From: Candidatus Tectimicrobiota bacterium
Lineage (GTDB): Bacteria > Tectomicrobia > Entotheonellia > Entotheonellales > Entotheonellaceae
Length of the DNA: 64,000 bases
Assembly: GCA_026005175.1 (NCBI GenBank)
Contig: BPKO01000001.1
Span: 310,001 to 374,000 of the forward strand
Reading direction: 5' to 3'
Shown here piece after piece: positions 62,075 through 64,000 of the stretch. The notes beneath the pieces are model-generated. The model made no database searches. It was not told where the DNA came from and worked only from the letters and a program-made list of their open reading frames with translations. A program made the position numbers and the translations under genes. Within the stretch, counting starts at the first letter, position 1. Each line of letters begins with the position of its first letter.

Positions 62075-64000
62075 TCAGGACTTTTCGCCCCGTTTCCACC
62101 CATCTGCGTACCGCCTGCTTCAGGGTGTCCAGGTGCTGCCGGATGTAAACCGGGTACAGCCGGTCCCGGTTCCAGTACACGCGCTCGAGGGCGTGATCCG
62201 TGCGCAACTCCCGCCGATGTCGCTGCGCACAATGTTGCGGTCAGTAAACACCGTCGTCCGCACCTCATACGTAAAGACATCGGGCAGCCGCGGCCGCACG
62301 CGCAGCGGCTTGAGCTCGCGGGCCAGGGTAAGCGGCACGGCCAGCCGCAGCCCACCTAGCGAGCCATGCTCCGAGTGGCGCAGAAAGATCCCCACTTCGG
62401 TGGTGCCAAAGAAGCGCCCCAGGTCCACGGCCACGCCTTGGTCGCCGTCGAGAAACTGCCCGGCCGTGACGCTCAAGGTGAGATCCCATGGCGGGTAGCG
62501 CACCCGGGCCACCCACCAGGGCCACCCAACGCTCCAAGTCCGCAAACGACGGCCCCAGGCGCGCCAGCGTGCCTTTAAACAACAGCAGTCCGTCCAGCAA
62601 AGTCACCGCGGTCTCTTGTGCGATGCCGACCTCCTCTTCGCTAAAACGCCCCACGCTCACTTGCGCCAGGGCCGCTAACGGCCGGCGCCCAGCGCCCCAG
62701 CGGCAAGCGCACCGCCTGGTGCAGCAGCGCCCGCTCCAGGCTGGGGTCGTCCAGTTCGCCGCGGAAGCGGCGAAAGCCCTCGGTCTGGGTCACCGGCAGG
62801 CGCCCGCGTACGCTCACCACCATCCCCGGCAGCAGCTGCATCGTGGCCTCGGGCAGCAAGCTAAAGCGCACGTCTGCCACCCCGAGCTCGGTCAGCAGCA
62901 GGGTCTCGATGCCCGGCCGCAGGAAAAGATCGGCTTTGAGCCAGCTGCGCTGCCGCAGCGGCGTGGTGGCCAGCGGCGCCGCCGGCAATGGCGTCACCTG
63001 CGGCGTCAAGTGCACCTGCTGCGCCAAAGCCCTCTCCGCTAGCCGCTCGTTGACAAAATCGAGGAAGGCCTCCACCGGCACGGTCAGCTGCAGCACCGGC
63101 AGGTTGACTTCTTTTACCACCACCTGCGCGTGCGTCACCGCCGGCGGGGTGTGGGTGGCCACCAGCCCCAGCACCACCCCCAGGGCGTCGAGCTCGTCGC
63201 GGTTGTAGCGGCGGTTCTCGTACTCCACCACCGCCAGCAGCGCTTGCTCCCAGGGCACCACCGACACGCGCACGTTCTCCAGCCCTTCGGCCAGAAGGCG
63301 CCCCTGCAGGCGGGTGGCCACTTCTTGCCAGTCCACCTCTTGCCCTGCCGGCGGCCGCCAGCGCTGGTAGCGCTTCTGCGCCCGGGCGGCGCGCTGCGCC
63401 CGGTACTTGGCTTCGCCCAGCACGGCGCGCAGGCCAACGCCCCAGACGAACTCGTCGAAGTCTTGCCACACCAGATCCACCACCGGCCGCGGCAGCCCGT
63501 AAGCCTCCAGCCATTCCGGCAGGGGGAAAAGGCGCAGCCCGGCGTTGACGTCGTCGCCGTCGTACTCGCCAAGCAGCGTCGCGTAGCGGTTGAGTGCCAC
63601 TTCCAGGCCGCCAAACGGGCCCTCTAGGGTGTCGGGGCCGGTGCCATAGCCCACCGTGCCGCGCACCCGGCGGCCCCACAGGCTCTTGCTCAGCACCAGG
63701 TAGCTCGAGCGGAAGTGCGGCGCCCCGCCGCCCATGTCCTCCACCCCCCACCGCCAGCGCCGGCCACCAGCGCCCTTCCTCGAGCAGCAGCAGGTGCAGG
63801 TTGGCCGAGATGTCGCGGGCGATGTCACGGCCTGCCTCGGTGGCCACCGTGCCGCGCCCTCCCAGGGTAAGGCGCGGCAGCAAGCCCACCGCAAAGGTGA
63901 AGTTGCGCTGCGATGTCGACACCGGGAAAGAGATTGGGTGTCGCGCTTGGGGTCGTAGCGCAAGTCGACGCTGCCCGAGGGGACGGTCGTGGCGGTGGGG
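62075..64000 (-). CDS. YjbH-like outer-membrane exopolysaccharide protein, partial and frameshifted
   Basis: The gene enters from the right edge. Pieces in successive frames give NFTFAVGLLPRLTLGGRGTV, DISANLHLLLLEEGRWWPAL, RSSYLVLSKSLWGRRVRGTV, GYGTGPDTLEGPFGGLEVAL, LLGEYDGDDVNAGLRLFPL, later RYPPWDLTLSVTAGQFLDGD, LGRFFGTTEVGIFLRHSEHG and HALERVYWNRDRLYPVYIRQ HLD. These are YjbH hallmarks: two outer-membrane barrel regions around a periplasmic part, in exopolysaccharide loci. Breaks at about 63748, 62678, 62525, 62210 and 62090 are mostly single-base; the stop is probably TGA 62075-62077. No other polysaccharide gene is visible. Confidence 0.65.

Overview
The window is GC-rich, densely coded bacterial chromosome with no tRNA or rRNA that I can see. 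Twin-arginine binding proteins, stacked branched-chain-type ABC importers, CoA-transferase and acyl-CoA genes, a double-length UvrA and a YjbH-like outer-membrane gene suggest an uncultivated Gram-negative heterotroph. Deltaproteobacterial, Rokubacteria-like or Tectomicrobia-like lineages would fit, but I cannot fix the phylum from sequence alone.

Positions 1 to about 16,670 are an accessory island. It holds the end of a type III restriction endonuclease, a DUF262/HNH restriction-type gene, two lipoproteins, an XRE regulator, five toxin-antitoxin-type modules (RHH-PIN, Phd-RelE, DUF433-DUF5615, PIN-RHH, DUF433-DUF5615), a retropepsin-like protease pair, an intact IS630-type element and remnants of IS607, IS256 and a serine recombinase. 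Between them lie eight copies of a short REP-like motif (GGTCAGGTCTTGAATCGTG), all before 13,362, and three or four copies of a second end-like module. The island stops at a luciferase-like monooxygenase gene whose first ~230 bp also occur, degraded, 1.67 kb upstream.

From 17 to 33 kb the content is metabolic and housekeeping: a CDGSH protein, a class III CoA-transferase with a thiamine-diphosphate enzyme, dihydrolipoyl dehydrogenase, a cupin, an RNase II/R-type exonuclease, truD, and two paralogous sugar-type ABC import operons that lack ATPase genes and diverge around truD. From 33.1 to 38.7 kb a single gene encodes two fused UvrA proteins.

From 38.9 to 58.7 kb there is a carboxylic-acid or acyl-CoA catabolic region. 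A run of 13 co-directional genes (40.9-53.8 kb) contains a MetE-like methyltransferase, one complete Liv-type importer, an acyl-CoA ligase, a second complete Liv-type importer and a Uma2 protein. Around it are an SDR, a zinc alcohol dehydrogenase, two adjacent acyl-CoA dehydrogenases, an enoyl-CoA hydratase and a second thiamine-diphosphate enzyme. A plausible reading is import of organic acids, activation to CoA thioesters and beta-oxidation-like breakdown. The last 6 kb carry a cold-shock gene, a coiled-coil nuclease-like gene with an internal tandem duplication, a ComEA-like and a VanZ-like gene, and an acidic lipoprotein downstream of a YjbH-type gene that runs off the edge.

An important caveat: at least 20 genes or gene segments are interrupted by indels, and nearly all the ones I could reconstruct are single extra bases in short G or C runs. 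They hit core genes such as uvrA and repeatedly restore full-length frames when one base is removed, so I treat most as sequence errors and give whole-gene coordinates with the frameshift noted.
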